Assembly: GCA_037127255.1 (NCBI GenBank)
Contig: JBANSL010000009.1
Coordinates: 25,136,475 to 25,200,474, forward strand
Origin: Persicaria tinctoria
Taxonomy: Eukaryota > Streptophyta > Magnoliopsida > Caryophyllales > Polygonaceae
Length of the DNA: 64,000 nt
Direction: 5' to 3'
The notes under the pieces: generated by a model
Databases searched by the model: none
What the model saw: the letters and a program-made list of their open reading frames with translations, nothing else
Told to the model about the DNA's origin: nothing
Position numbers and translations under genes: made by a program
Shown here: positions 1 through 11,453 of the stretch, piece after piece
Layout: each line of letters opens with the position of its first letter
How positions within the stretch are numbered: position 1 is the first letter of the stretch

Positions 1-960
1 CATCGCACATAGAGTACTCATACTCCATATATTTAAACTAAATAAATTACTCCATATATTTTTGATAAAAAAAAGTTATTGATATACAATCGATTAGATT
101 AAACCACTTAGCTAAGTGGCATCATAGTAAATAAAAAATATTATCAATAAAAATGTCATCAACAAACAATGTCATCACAAATTATTGATATCAATGAAGT
201 GTATGTAATCACAAATGTCATCAATGAATAATAATGTAATAAACATGTCACCACAAGTGATTGCATCAATGAAGTGTAATCACAAACGTGTCATCGGTGA
301 ATAAAAATAGAATCGATGAAAATATATCGATATACAATTGATTAATATAAAAAAAAGTGGCATCAAATGATTTGATTAAAAAAGTGGCATCAAATAATTA
401 CATTAGAAAAATGGCATCAAAACACTACTTTGAAAAGGTTGCATCATATTAAAGAAAAAAAATGTCATCAAAACACTACTTTAAAAAAATATGGAATCAC
501 GGTAAAAAAAAATATCATCAAAAAATTGGCATAAAAAGTGTCATCGGTAGTCAACAGTAAAAAAAATGGAATCAATGGTCAACGTGGCATCACAGTAAAC
601 AAAAAAATGGCATCAAGGTTTGAAAAAAGTGGGATTAAAAAAAGTGTCATCAAACAATTTCATTAGAAAAGTGGCATCAAAGTGGCATTAAAAAAAGTGT
701 CATCAAACAATTTCATTAGAAAAAGCGAAAATAAAATGTAAACGACAAAAAATGGCATCAAAAAAAATCCAAATAAGTTGGTCAACGGTCACCGTTGACC
801 GGTCAATGGTCAATGTTGACCGGTCGACGGTCAAACAGTTGACCATTGATCATTACTACTCCATTTGGGAAGGGTGCTAGCTAACCTAATTAAATTAGTT
901 TGGATGCTAATCATCTAATTGAAGGTTCAAAATAGGCTAGTTAGTAAAATAACCCTTGTT
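1..960. repeat. Dispersed AT-rich repeat R1 (GTCATCA-rich)
   Basis: The stretch is built from degenerate short units such as AAAAAGTGGCATCAAA and AATGTCATCAA, separated by A-runs, and ends in a block of GGTCAA/TTGACC words followed by a TTTGGGAAGGGTGCTAGCTA-like tail. The same succession of units and tail recurs at 44990-46020 and at 47150-48234 plus 52084-52275, so this is one dispersed family. No ORF of note is present. The left end may lie outside the window. Confidence 0.7.
779..850. promoter_or_regulatory. W-box (TTGAC) cluster at the end of repeat R1
   Basis: Seven TTGAC/GTCAA cores lie within about 70 bp on both strands, several forming inverted pairs. TTGAC(C/T) is the known core bound by WRKY transcription factors. 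The cluster is shared by the other copies of this repeat. Binding is inferred only from the motif. Confidence 0.45.
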
Positions 961-1842
961 GTTATTTTTATTATATTTTGAATGCAATCAGTGGTATATC
1001 TTTCAATGTGTATAGACTAGTGTGGTAATATGAGATACCGTTAACATGAGATACGACGAAAGTGTTATTTTTATTTTTGAGACATGTAGAATAAAAAATC
1101 AATAAATATATAAATAATCGCCCTCTTACATACGAATAATCAATTATATATATACGAATAATCTCTTATATACAAATAATCGCTCTCTTACATACTAATA
1201 ATCGATTTTATATATACGAATAATCTCTTCTTCTTTTTTTAAATCTCATTAAAATAATAAATTTGTCAAAAACCAAAATTGATATGTACGAATAATCTCT
1301 TATATCCAATAAAATTTAACACGAATAATTGCTTCAATCCATATGAATAATTGCTTTTATATATACGAATAATGTAATTTAATTATATGAATAATCTTTT
1401 TTATTTCACCGAATAATGTACAATTTTATTGATTATTATTTTAACATCCCTAAAACTAATAAATATGTAAACAATTGTACTCTTAAATATGAATAAACTC
1501 TATAATTAACTGAATAATATATATAAATTAAACGAATAATCTCTCAAATTTAACCGATTAATAATTATTAATTGCACTATAATTGTTTCAAATTTCCTCT
1601 ATTTTACCCCACCGAAGAATGTCCAATTTTGTTGGTTATTCTTTTAACCTCTCCCAAACTAATAGATTTGTATACGATTTAATCATCGTCTTATATGCAA
1701 ATAATCTCTCTAATTTAACGAATAATCTATCAAATTTAACCAAATAGTCTATTAAATGTAAATGAATAATCTCTCAAATTTGACCGAATAATTATCCCTA
1801 TAAATACGTTTTTAATAATTATACGTTCTCAACCAACCAACT
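961..1842. other. AT-rich non-coding DNA with recurrent CGAATAATC words
   Basis: No gene is visible. The word GAATAATC(T/G) recurs at irregular spacing from about 1125 to 1790. It also recurs, better ordered, in the tandem array at 5821-6450. The stretch is the target into which the LINE at 1861 inserted. Confidence 0.5.
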
Positions 1843-1860
1843 AAAACCCAATAATTATGG
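1843..1860. repeat. Left target-site duplication of the LINE
   Basis: AAAACCCAATAATTATGG here is repeated exactly at 4566-4583, immediately after the poly-A of the LINE. Confidence 0.9.
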
Positions 1861-4569
1861 AAAATTGTTGGTCACTCGGTCTGTAAAACTGTTAAAGCTT
1901 TCTTCCACTCAGGTTCTATTCTTTCTAAAATTAATCAAACCTTCTAGCCTTAATCCCAAAAATTGAAAGTCCTGCAACTATCAACCACTACAGACCTATT
2001 AGCCTTTGTAATACTATTTACAAAGTCATTGCAAAAATCCTAGCTAATAGACTTAAACACATTTTACCTAATATCATTAACCCTTTCCAAGGTGCTTTTG
2101 TAAAAGGAAGATCCATCCAAGATAATACCTTAATAGCTCATGAATTATTTCACATCTTCCATAGACAGAAAGGTAAGAAAGGTTGGATGACTCTAAAGTT
2201 AGATATGGAAAAAGCCTATGATAAGATCAACTGGAACTATATTCAAGCAGTTTTGACAAAATTTGGCTTTCATGCACAATGGATTTCATGGGTTATGAAA
2301 TGTATCACAACAACCACCTTCTCTGTTCTTGTAAACAATTCGCCTGGTAGCAAGTTTAAACTAGAAAGAGGCATCCGACAAGGGGATCCCCTTGCTCCTT
2401 ACATCTTTGTTATAGTGATGGAAGGATTAGCAAGAGAACTCATAGCAGAAGCACAACATGATGATGCATCAGTAGGTATAAAACTAAAGCAACATGGTAC
2501 TCTGGTACCGTTGTTGACATTTGCAGATGATACCCTGATTTTTGCTAAAGCCTCGCATGTTAGCCTTGATACAATTAAAGACACACTTAACAATTTCTCA
2601 AATCTCTCAGGATTAACAATCAACTACCACAAAAGCTCAATTCAATTATAAAAAAATGTAAACCAAAATCTTGCTAAATCCCTAGCACAAAGTATGAATA
2701 TCCCCATAGCCCAAGGGATGGAAAAATATCTAGGAATTCCTATAGTAAATGGAAGAGTTAAAAATTGTGTGTTTGAAGAGGCAATACAAAACCTAAAAAA
2801 ACAGCTTTCTAAATGGAAAGTCTCTACTCTATCCCAAGCAGGTAGAACTACTCTCATTCAAGCAAACTTAAGCTCTAAAACAAACTACGTGATGCAAAAC
2901 TTCTTACTACCAAAAGGAATATTACAACAAATAGACTAAATTCACAAAGATTTCTTTTGGAACAAACTAAGATCTGAAAGATATACCCCCCTTATTAGTT
3001 GGGAGAAGATTTGTTCACCAAAAAGCCAGGGAGGTCTAGGTATAAAATTAGCAGAAGAAAGGAATATCAATCTCCAACAAAAGCTTCTTTGGAAAATCCA
3101 CACCCAACCGGACAACGTATGGGTAAAGATTGTGACGGAGAAATATAACTTAAATAGGAACAAATCAAATTTGAATATCCATAACACTTCCTGGCAATTT
3201 GGAAGATTAATTCAATTGAATGATCAATTCCGACAAGGTCTACTTTGGATCATTTGGAATGGACAAAAGATCAACATTTGGGACGATAATTGGATAGAAA
3301 ACACCTCGTTGAAACCTTTTCAAAATAACCATGATCCTAATATGTGTGTTGCTAATCTATTTCAACCCAACAAAAAATGGAATGAACAACTCCTAAAGCA
3401 AATCTTTCCTACACAAGTGGTCAATCAAATATTAGCAATTGACATTCCGGCTTGGGAGGTCGAGGATAAACTAATCTGGATATATAACAAGGATGGAAAT
3501 TTTAAGACTAACTCGACTCGGAACCCAGATCTTGTTAATACAACTACTAATAACAATCATGAGTGGATTTGGAAGCTTGATGTCCCTCCTAGGATTCGTA
3601 ACTTCATTTGGAAAATAGTTGTTGATGCACTACCCACAAAGTTAAGATTGAACAAATACTTTAATAGGGTCCCTTCTCAATGTTGCTTGTGCAACCAAGA
3701 AGATGAGGATTCTTTACAACTTCTTCAAAACTGCCAATTTACGAAAGTTGTGATCCATGCTTACGAGGCCAAGACAAGGAACACTCTTCTTAGCTATAGG
3801 AACTCCAATCCTAGTACTCTAGATGTTAAACAAATAAAAAATAACAACCAAAATTTCAACGATTTATGTTTTATATGGCAGAACATTTGGGAAACTAGAA
3901 ATAACATTATTTTCAGAAATTGCAATACAAAAAGTTTGGATAACAGTAGCTTTACCCATCACATAATACAACAAACTATTGATAATATAAAAAAATGGAA
4001 AGATGGGGAAAATATAAAACCGCCCAATAAAATACAAAGGCAAGGAAGGAACATCAAATGGAAGAAGCCACCGAGGAATGTTTACAAAATAAATGTTGAT
4101 GGATCGGTTAATAATAACGGAGAATGCAAAGTAGGATGTATAGCTAGGGATTGGAATGGAAACGTGATTGAGTTTTTCAAACGACGGGTACTGAATGGAT
4201 CGGTACTCTTAACTGAATCCCTTGCTTTTTGTTTGGGGTTAGAACTAGCCAACAGAAGAGGATGGACGCAAGTGATAATTGAAGGAGACAATCTTATGGT
4301 GGTCAATGCAATCAATGACCGTGTCAAGATTCCATGGGAGATCCTTAGAGTTATTGAGAAGATCATAAGACTTCGCACATCATTCACATCAACAACCTTC
4401 AGCCATTGCTTTAGAGAGGCAAATTCAGCAGCTGACTTTATTGCTAGATGTGATTCTATATATAACTTATGTACCTTCCCTTTGTATAGGGAATTAGCTA
4501 CCATCATCCGCAAGGATGATCTTTCTACGTAAAGACTTCCTTATTATTGCCTACTGTACAAAAAAAAAA
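1861..4569 (+). mobile_element. 5'-truncated L1-type LINE retrotransposon
   Basis: An insertion of about 2.7 kb begins abruptly inside the second ORF, upstream of the reverse transcriptase, and ends in a short poly-A tract at about 4560-4569. An 18-bp target-site duplication flanks it. Truncation at the 5' end, a 3' poly-A and a duplication of this length are the hallmarks of target-primed reverse transcription. The endonuclease domain and ORF1 are absent. Confidence 0.93.
1944..4532 (+). pseudogene. LINE ORF2 remnant: reverse transcriptase, zf-RVT and RNase H
   Basis: This is the C-terminal part of a plant LINE polyprotein, which copies element RNA into chromosomal DNA. One reading frame runs from about 1944 to 4532 and is broken only by stops at 2649-2651 and 2937-2939. 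A further frame change lies near 1943, since the upstream 1885-1940 stretch reads in another frame. Visible RT motifs are LDMEKAYDKINW, RGIRQGDPLAPYIF and FADDTLIFA (the catalytic xxDD box). After the RT comes a zf-RVT segment with VPPRIRNFIWK and a CCLC cysteine pair. The last ~130 residues form a plant-type RNase H (KINVDGS, ESLAF, EGDN, REANSAADFIAR). The N-terminal endonuclease is missing through 5' truncation. The copy cannot encode a continuous protein. Confidence 0.93.
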
Positions 4570-4583
4570 CCCAATAATTATGG
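4566..4583. repeat. Right target-site duplication of the LINE
   Basis: Exact copy of the 18 bp at 1843-1860. The leading A residues merge with the LINE poly-A, so the true boundary could shift by a few bases. Confidence 0.9.
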
Positions 4584-4759
4584 TAAACAGAGGAAAAAAA
4601 AAAACATGCGCTGAGGGGAGGGGTGGGGGCGGGGTAGACCTTAGAGTTTGACGTGTATTGTGTAGTTGAATAGGAGAGGAGTGTGTGGCCTGCACGTGGC
4701 TGTTAAAGGCAATTAAGGTGGGTTTTTATTTTTTTAATTAAAAATCGAATTAATCTCAG

Positions 4760-4835
4760 CGGTTGATTTTTTTTAAATGAAAGGCCCAAATGTGTTCACA
4801 AATTTCACCCTAAGGGGTGTTTACACCATAACCAC
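4760..4835 (-). mobile_element. Terminal repeat of a TIR element (second copy, inward-facing)
   Basis: Read on the minus strand, the segment aligns with the left terminus of the element at 4899. Both share CCTTAGGGTG, then TTGT(G/T)(A/C)ACA and GGGCC. It faces that terminus across a CT/TA microsatellite. It is probably the right end of another member of the family whose left end I do not see, or a partial copy. Confidence 0.55.
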
Positions 4836-4864
4836 CTCTCTCTCTCTCTCTCTCTCTCTGTGTA

Positions 4865-4898
<34 letters not shown>
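4836..4898. repeat. (CT)n and (TA)n microsatellite
   Basis: CT repeats interrupted by TGTAT pass into a short TA run, lying between two inward-facing element termini. Confidence 0.85.
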
Positions 4899-5040
4899 GG
4901 GTGTGGTTCTAGTGTTCACACTCCTTAGGGTGTACCTTGTTCACAAATATGGGCCATTGATCTTATTAAAATTAAGGGGTTATAATGCGCCACGTGGTAT
5001 GGTTTTTATATATAAAAAAAAAAAACCCATATCATAGAGA

Positions 5041-5600
5041 GTGGAGAGTGTGGAGTCTTGGGGTATTAAAACCCTAATACAAACTGGGTTCTTCTTCACC
5101 ATCCCCATTATGCAACGAGAGCGATTCTCAGTGGCGAAACTGGCGGCGACTCGAATCGAAGAGGAGCGAAGGCTAATCGACGGCGCAAAGAGTCGAATCA
5201 AACTGGTTGGTCGATTCCGCCGACGGCCCGAGTCAAGTCGGTGGTCTGGCAGTGAGTTGGGTCTAACATCGAGTTCTTCTAGGCGGAAACAGCGGCGAAG
5301 AGAAGCAGAGAAGGGCAGAGGCGATTCGATAGCGAGGGTAATAGAGGAGCAGTGGTGTCGAAGCGGAGGCAAAGAACGAGGAATCGTCTTCTTCAATGGA
5401 CCATTCTGCGTTGCAAGTTCCGACGGTGGCTTCTTCTTTGGTGGCGAGGGTGCTTCTTCTTCGCAAAACCTACATACTTGAATCGAATCAAAACCGAGGC
5501 GACTCCATCGGTGACGAGGGCGCTTATTCTATCACATACTTCATCCATACCGTAGCTTTCCCATTTCTTCTCCGGCCTCCCTTCGGATGAGATCTTCACA
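5041..5600 (+). other. GC-rich segment with a 146-codon ORF, possible captured exon
   Basis: An open frame at 5041-5481 encodes an Arg/Ser/Gly-rich sequence I do not recognise. Overlapping frames on both strands are open as well, which is typical of GC-rich DNA and argues against reading any one as a protein. The stretch is far richer in G+C than its surroundings and sits inside a TIR element, as expected of a 5'-gene segment picked up by a Pack-type element. Function unknown. Confidence 0.25.
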
Positions 5601-5820
5601 GGTCGGTTGTGTTCGGTTTGATTGATTACGTGTTTCCTATTTCATTTCATGTAAATTGGTTTGGATTTTATGAAAAATTGCATTTCTCTCGTGGATGATT
5701 GGATTCCCACCCAAAGCAGGTGATAGAATAATAGAATAATTAAATTTTCTGGAATTTTTTTTTTTTTATTCATCAACTGTGTGTAGTTTATTTTGCTGGA
5801 TTTGGGTTTTTTTTACCTCG

Positions 5821-6450
5821 TAAAAATAAGAATTTCACTAAATAATCCACCAATTATCGTTTAATGTACCTGTTAAATCGATCGATTCAACCGAATAATT
5901 CAAAAACTTACTTATTTACAACGGTTGTGCTTCGGTGTACCTATTAAAAATAAGAATTCCACTTAATAATCTCCCAATTATCGTTCCATGTACACGTTAA
6001 ATCGACCGATTTAACTGAATAATTCAAAAACTTGCTTATTCACAACATTTGTGCAATATTCATTGCTTCTCTGTACCTCATAAAAATAAGAATTCCACTG
6101 AATACACTCTCAATTATCGTTCAATGTACATGTTAAATCGACCGATTCAACCGAATAATTCTAAAAAATTACTTATTCACAACGGTTATGCAATTATACG
6201 TCGTTTCTATGTACCTCGTAAAAATAAGAATTCCGTTGAATAATCTCCAGATTATCATTCAATATGCGCGCTATAAATCGATCGATTCAAATGAATAATT
6301 CAAAAAAATTACTTAATCACAACGGTTATGCGATTATTCATATAATGATATTTTCGCTTCTCTGTACCTTGTAAAAATAAGAATTTCATTGAATAATCTC
6401 TCTCATCGTTCAATGTACGCGTTCAATTGATCGATTCAACCAAATCGTTC
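5821..6450. repeat. Five-unit tandem repeat (~124-153 bp units)
   Basis: TAAAAATAAGAATT(T/C)CA(C/T) begins units at 5821, 5945, 6081, 6219 and 6372. Each unit continues with AATTATCGTT, ATCGA(T/C)CGATT and GAATAATTC. Spacing grows from 124 to 136, 138 and 153 bp through insertions near the unit ends. It is non-coding. Confidence 0.85.
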
Positions 6451-6847
6451 ATTTATCGTATTTTTTTAAAATAAGAAAAGTGTTTTTTTAACGCTTTTAT
6501 ATTGAGTAATTGACTACCTACACATATCTTTAATTTGATTGCATTTCAACCGACATTGTGATTAAATTTAAAGGTTTGTTTTGATCTAAATCTACATCTT
6601 TACGTATAAATAAGATATGGACAACTAAATTGTCAATAAAAATAAATAAATAAATAAACCGGAATGGATAATTTTGATCTGAGCATGACCCACTTTTTTT
6701 GTTTTAATCGGAAGGGATGTGTTCAAAAAGCATTTTCTTTTGCCACAAAAAAAAAAAAAAACATTTTCTTTTAAAAAAAAATTGTTGAGTGGGGCTGTGG
6801 GTCCCATTAAACTCCACGTCAACCGGTTTTAAGTTGTTGAGAGTCCC

Positions 6848-7093
6848 CCATGCGCTCGCTATCCACTTCACCACGCCGGGCTTCCTTCCTCTCTCGCTGA
6901 TGTGTCAGCTTGTTTGCTTAGGGTTTGAGGTTTTCCGAGTTTGTTTTGGCTGGTTATTTTGGTGTATTATGTGATTGTATTTCCTTCAGATCTTCATGAT
7001 CTCATCCTTCGGGATGCTCTCGGGTAGGCTAAACACCACCCGAATTTTTCCTTATCAAAAATAAATAAATAAATAAATAAATAAAAATAAAAA
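6848..7093 (+). mobile_element. Short 5'-truncated retroposon (LINE 3' end) with TSD
   Basis: TTGTTGAGAGTCCC occurs at 6834-6847 and again at 7094-7107. Between the copies lies 246 bp ending in an A-rich AAATAAATAAAT tail. A duplication plus A-rich 3' tail marks target-primed retroposition. The body contains CTTCGGGATGCTCTCGGG but no A/B-box promoter, so a truncated LINE is more likely than a SINE. Confidence 0.75.
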
Positions 7094-7317
7094 TTGTTGA
7101 GAGTCCCACCAAACTCACCCCATCACAATTCCAAAGAGCACGCGCCATCCAAAAGAGCGTTCGGCCATTTTCTACGCAAAGTGGGTGGGACCCACTTGGA
7201 TTTAATTTAAAAAGAAAAAGAAAAATCCCTCTTTAATCTCACCCACTCATTACAATCAAATCAATGGTCCATAATTGTTTACAAGGTACACCCTAAGACT
7301 TGTAAACAATAGATCCA

Positions 7318-7889
<572 letters not shown>

Positions 7890-7962
7890 AACCTATTAAC
7901 TCAAAAATGGTATAACGATGTGCCCATGCACATAAGTTCGAGTTCAAAATCCCGCATATGCT
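7890..7962 (+). ncRNA. Degenerate tRNA-like sequence (copy 4)
   Basis: The order of arms matches the better copies at 8822, 49464 and 49989: AACCTAT acceptor start, TA at positions 8-9, a D-arm with ATGGTA, a perfect anticodon stem ATGTG/CACAT closing a 6-nt CCCATG loop, and a degenerate T-arm with AGTTCAAAAT. Acceptor pairing is largely lost. Probably a pseudo-copy. Confidence 0.45.
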
Positions 7963-7984
7963 ATTTATGGTTGTCTTCTTTTTG

Positions 7985-8775
7985 TTCCCGTTCATGAATA
8001 AGATTATAAAGTGCAATAATAAAATGATAATGTGCACAAATAAGATGATATAATGCATATATAACATTTTGGTGTGCAAATACAATATTATATTGTGCAA
8101 ATATAATATTATGTTGTGCAAATAAAATCAGGGTCCCTATAGCTGGATTAGAGGAAGCTTTCATATAATTTACCATTGTTCTAGCCTATTGCATTGCAAG
8201 ATGCGAAATCATAGGTGCTTTTGAGATCCTGTGGTTCGTCCTTGGAACCTAGGCAGGGCAAAATTCCTATCTAATATCATGTGCAATTGTAGTTTGATAA
8301 AGTGCATAAATAAGGTGATAAAGTGCAAGAATAAAGTGATGAAGTGTAAGGCTATAAATATAAGTGCATGAATAAGATTATGAAGTGCACAATTAAGTGC
8401 ACGAATAAGATTATAAAGTACATAAATAAAATTATAAAGTGCAAGAATAAAATCATTGAGTGCATGAATAAGATTATGGAGTGCACAATTAAGATTATAA
8501 AGTGCAAAAATAAAATGATAAAGTGCATAAATAAGTAGATAAAGTACAAGGATAAAATGATAGTGTATGGATAAAAATATGAAGTGCATGAATAAGATTG
8601 TGAAATGCACAATTAAGATTCTAAAAGTGCATAAATAAAATGATAAAGTGCAAGAACAAAATGATGAAGTGTATGAATTAGATTATGAAGTGTGCAATTA
8701 AGATTATAAAGTGCATAAATAAAATGACAAAGTGCAAGAATAAGATTATAAAGTGCATACTTAAGATTATGAATT
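7985..8775. repeat. Degenerate minisatellite of ~22-bp units
   Basis: Units of the form AAGTGCA(T/A)(A/G)AATAAGATTAT recur many times, mainly at 7990-8125 and 8280-8775, with a less repetitive 150-bp break between. Open frames on the minus strand (Leu/Ile/His-rich) are simply translations of the repeat. Confidence 0.85.
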
Positions 8776-8821
8776 GCACTTTTATTAGAAAATATTACAA
8801 ACTATTAAAATTAAGCAATTT

Positions 8822-8892
8822 AGCCTATGTAGGAGTCGAACCCACACCTCTATGTGCGTAAGCACATTGCTCTACCATTGAACTAATAGGCT
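8822..8892 (-). ncRNA. tRNA-like sequence with 6-nt anticodon loop (copy 1)
   Basis: On the minus strand a full cloverleaf can be drawn. The acceptor AGCCTAT/ATAGGCT is 7 of 7 paired, followed by U8 and A9. The D-stem GTTC/GAGC has one wobble and a loop with GG. The anticodon stem ATGTG/CACAT is 5 of 5 paired but closes a 6-nt loop CTTACG. The T-arm GTGGG-TTCGACT-CCTAC has one wobble, and TTCGA as in the B box. Canonical tRNAs have a 7-nt anticodon loop, so no anticodon can be assigned. It may be a tRNA-derived element or pseudogene. Confidence 0.6.
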
Positions 8893-9944
8893 TTTAAAAC
8901 TATTGGGGAAGAAAGAAGGTCAGTCAATGCTCTTTCAACAAAAGGAACAAGAATGAAAAGCAAAAAGGAACAAGAATGAAAAATAGCCAACTAAAGCTCT
9001 AATAAAAGGTTTGCCTTCCAACCGTCCAAGCCAAAATGCAGCCAAGTATCTTGCCTCTCCGACTGGCACTGAGCAAAACATGAACTAAGAAAGAGGCCAT
9101 TTTGATTTGAGCTTAAAAAGTTCGTTGCGGAATTCAACATTAATCTTGTTATTCACACAAGTGTAAACACTCTACAAAGAATGAAAAAAAGGCCACATGA
9201 CTTTATTTCAGTGAAAGATCAAGTTACCTTGCAAAAACTGGATGTGTGATGCAGAACAACGTGCATGGTTCAGCTTGCACTCGTGCCATTCGTCACGAGG
9301 ATCAGGAGATGACGGAGCTAAACTAGATTGAACCTGGATTTGAAATCCATCCTAAAACTCAACAAGGGAATAGAAACTCAAATAGATCTTGCTGGTCAAT
9401 CAACTCTGACAAACCACTAATTCAATAAGCAACAGAGAAATTAGAAGTATTAGGAGGCGAAAATAGTCGAATTAGAACTTAAATTTAACAAAGAAGAAAG
9501 AAAAATTCAACAAATCAAGCAGAGTGGTGGACTATGAACAAATCTAACAAAAATTCAACAAATCAAGCAAAAATTCAACAAAATTTAGATCTAAGGAAAC
9601 CTATTGAAAGTAATAAATCCAGCAAAACATGAATCCACCAACAGTTTCTAATCCGAATAGATGAATCCCTCTAGAAAACATGAGCTGCTCACTTCTGTCA
9701 AACTTGAGCAGCAAAACATGCACTTTATAACCTTGATAGATGAATCCCTCTAATCTGAATAGATGAATCAAAACATGAATCCAGCAACAGTTTCTCAGGG
9801 AGTACAAAACATGAATCAAAACCTTGACAGATGAATCCCTCTAATCCAAACGGTTTCTCAGCGATTTCCAAAAAAATCAAAACACGAATCCAGCAACAGA
9901 AATTGAAGTCACGGAAATAGTTAATCAATTTAATTGATCCCTCT
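8893..9944 (-). other. Non-coding or gene-remnant DNA with exon-like segment
   Basis: A minus-strand segment at about 9233-9330 ends in a plausible splice donor (CAAG/GTAACTTG) and has an open frame containing [17 protein letters not shown] do not recognise it. From about 9610 to 9860 short phrases such as GATGAATCCCTCTAATC and CCAGCAACAGTTTCT recur. The stretch was later interrupted by the solo LTR at 9945. Confidence 0.25.
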
Positions 9945-11005
9945 TGATGCGGGACCATCCAAGCCATCATCAAAGACACCTCCGGACACACCTATGATTC
10001 GAGATTATGAGGATGATGTCCTTCTCAAGAGGAAGAAGAAGGCTCCACCATGGGAAGAAGTCCCAAGGTGCAAGCTTGGATTAAATGACGTTTTGGTTCG
10101 TTCATAGTCATTTGACAGCTTTTCGACGTCTCTGTAAAATGGGTCGTACGGATTCAATATTTATCGGATTGAGGCGTGCCATACCTTGTTAGAACGAGGA
10201 CGAAGAGATCTACAACTTTTCTGTTGAAGGTTTTTCCAGATTCGACCTCGAGATTGGACGAAAATGCACATCTTTGCAAGTTGTCACTGTTTTGACGGGA
10301 ATGGATCCTATTAGGCCGAAATTGGGCTTTTCTACATGTTATTTTTAGAGACCTTATTTACTTATGTTTTAGGTGTTTAATTTAGTTGTTTATTTTATTC
10401 ACTTAAATCGGCCCATCAGGCTTTAGAGTAGTCTATATATTTCGATTTCATACATTGTAAACATTCAGCTTTCAATGAATAGAATTAGTTCTCTCAAACT
10501 TGTGTGAAACACATTGAGTGATGTTGATCCAACTAGAGTTGTGCTCGTTGATCACGAATTGGTATCTATCTCAGCTTGGTTTGCTTTGTGTTCATCAACT
10601 TCGCAAGACTTGGTGATCCTAGTATCCACGAGCCCCCTCCTTGTGCCTCCAAGTTGTCCGCTTGGTTGTGTAGGGTTGTAGAGGCGAGTTATATAGTCAT
10701 TGGTATTGGTTCCTACCCTCTGAGGAGGCCTGGGGTCTTTATCTTGTTCTATATAGATCGACTCAGTCCATATCAGGTCGTGTCTTTCAATTCTTGCTCT
10801 TGAATTTTGAGTCTTGCATCTTTCTTTAGAGTCTTTGCTGCGTTCTTGGTTTTCTTGATCGATCTTGAACCTTTCTTGGTCGAATCTTGTTGTTCTTGTT
10901 GAGTCTTGAATCGTGTCTTGCTTTCTTGTTCAGTTCTTGCTTCCGTTTCTTTAGTTTCTTGCTTGTTGTCGAAGATCGGACCAACCTACGGCTAACCCCG
11001 TATCA
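9945..11005 (+). mobile_element. Solo LTR, family G1, with 5-bp TSD
   Basis: A 1061-bp unit starts TGATGCGGGACC and ends CTAACCCCGTATCA, with short inverted ends TGATRCGGG. It is bounded on both sides by CCTCT (9940-9944 and 11006-11010). No internal region follows, so this is a solo LTR left by LTR-LTR recombination. It matches the LTRs of the element at 59566-63848 and the outer LTR at 11454-14426. A TATA-like TCTATATATTT lies near 10432. Its first ~140 bp keep an open frame ending in LKRKKKAPPWEEVPRCKLG, homologous to the C-terminus of the ORF at 60430-61476. Confidence 0.92.
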
Positions 11006-11453
11006 CCTCTAATCTGAACTGGTTACTCACCTGAGATTGCAGGAGGCAAAAATCGAGTGCCCGTCCAGAAGCCCTAATTGAATCGGGAAATCAAATGCCA
11101 CCTTACAACACTATGTGAACTACACAATCAATTGCAATCGATCACCAAATCAACAATGTCGAACTTCAAATAATCAATTGCAATCGTTCAGAAGCCCTAA
11201 CTGAATCGAGAAATTAAAACCTTACTCGTCCAAAATCGAGGCACTGAGCAGATACATCCAAAGGAATTGCCGGAAAGAGAACGAACAACTTTGTCCCGAG
11301 AATTACCTCATGGAAAAGGAATAAAAGAAAAAGGAATCGATCGAATATGCAATATGTAGGAAAGAAAAAAAAATTCAGCAGAAGGAGATGACCTTGATCG
11401 AAAAGCATAATTTACCCAAAGCTCTGTATCAAGCCGAGAAGTAAAAAATTTCA
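11006..11453. other. Continuation of the interrupted host sequence
   Basis: On the minus strand a CAATCTCAG/GTGAGT junction near 11033 is a good splice-donor match, suggesting that the DNA around the solo LTRs derives from an intron-containing gene. No protein family is recognised. Confidence 0.25.

Noticed and set aside
1..960. Organellar (plastid or mitochondrial) DNA insertion, because of high AT content
   Set aside because: No organellar genes or rRNA/tRNA are recognised, and the sequence recurs as a dispersed nuclear repeat.
5821..6450. CRISPR-like array of regular repeats
   Set aside because: Units are over 120 bp, contiguous and diverged, without unique spacers, in plant nuclear DNA.
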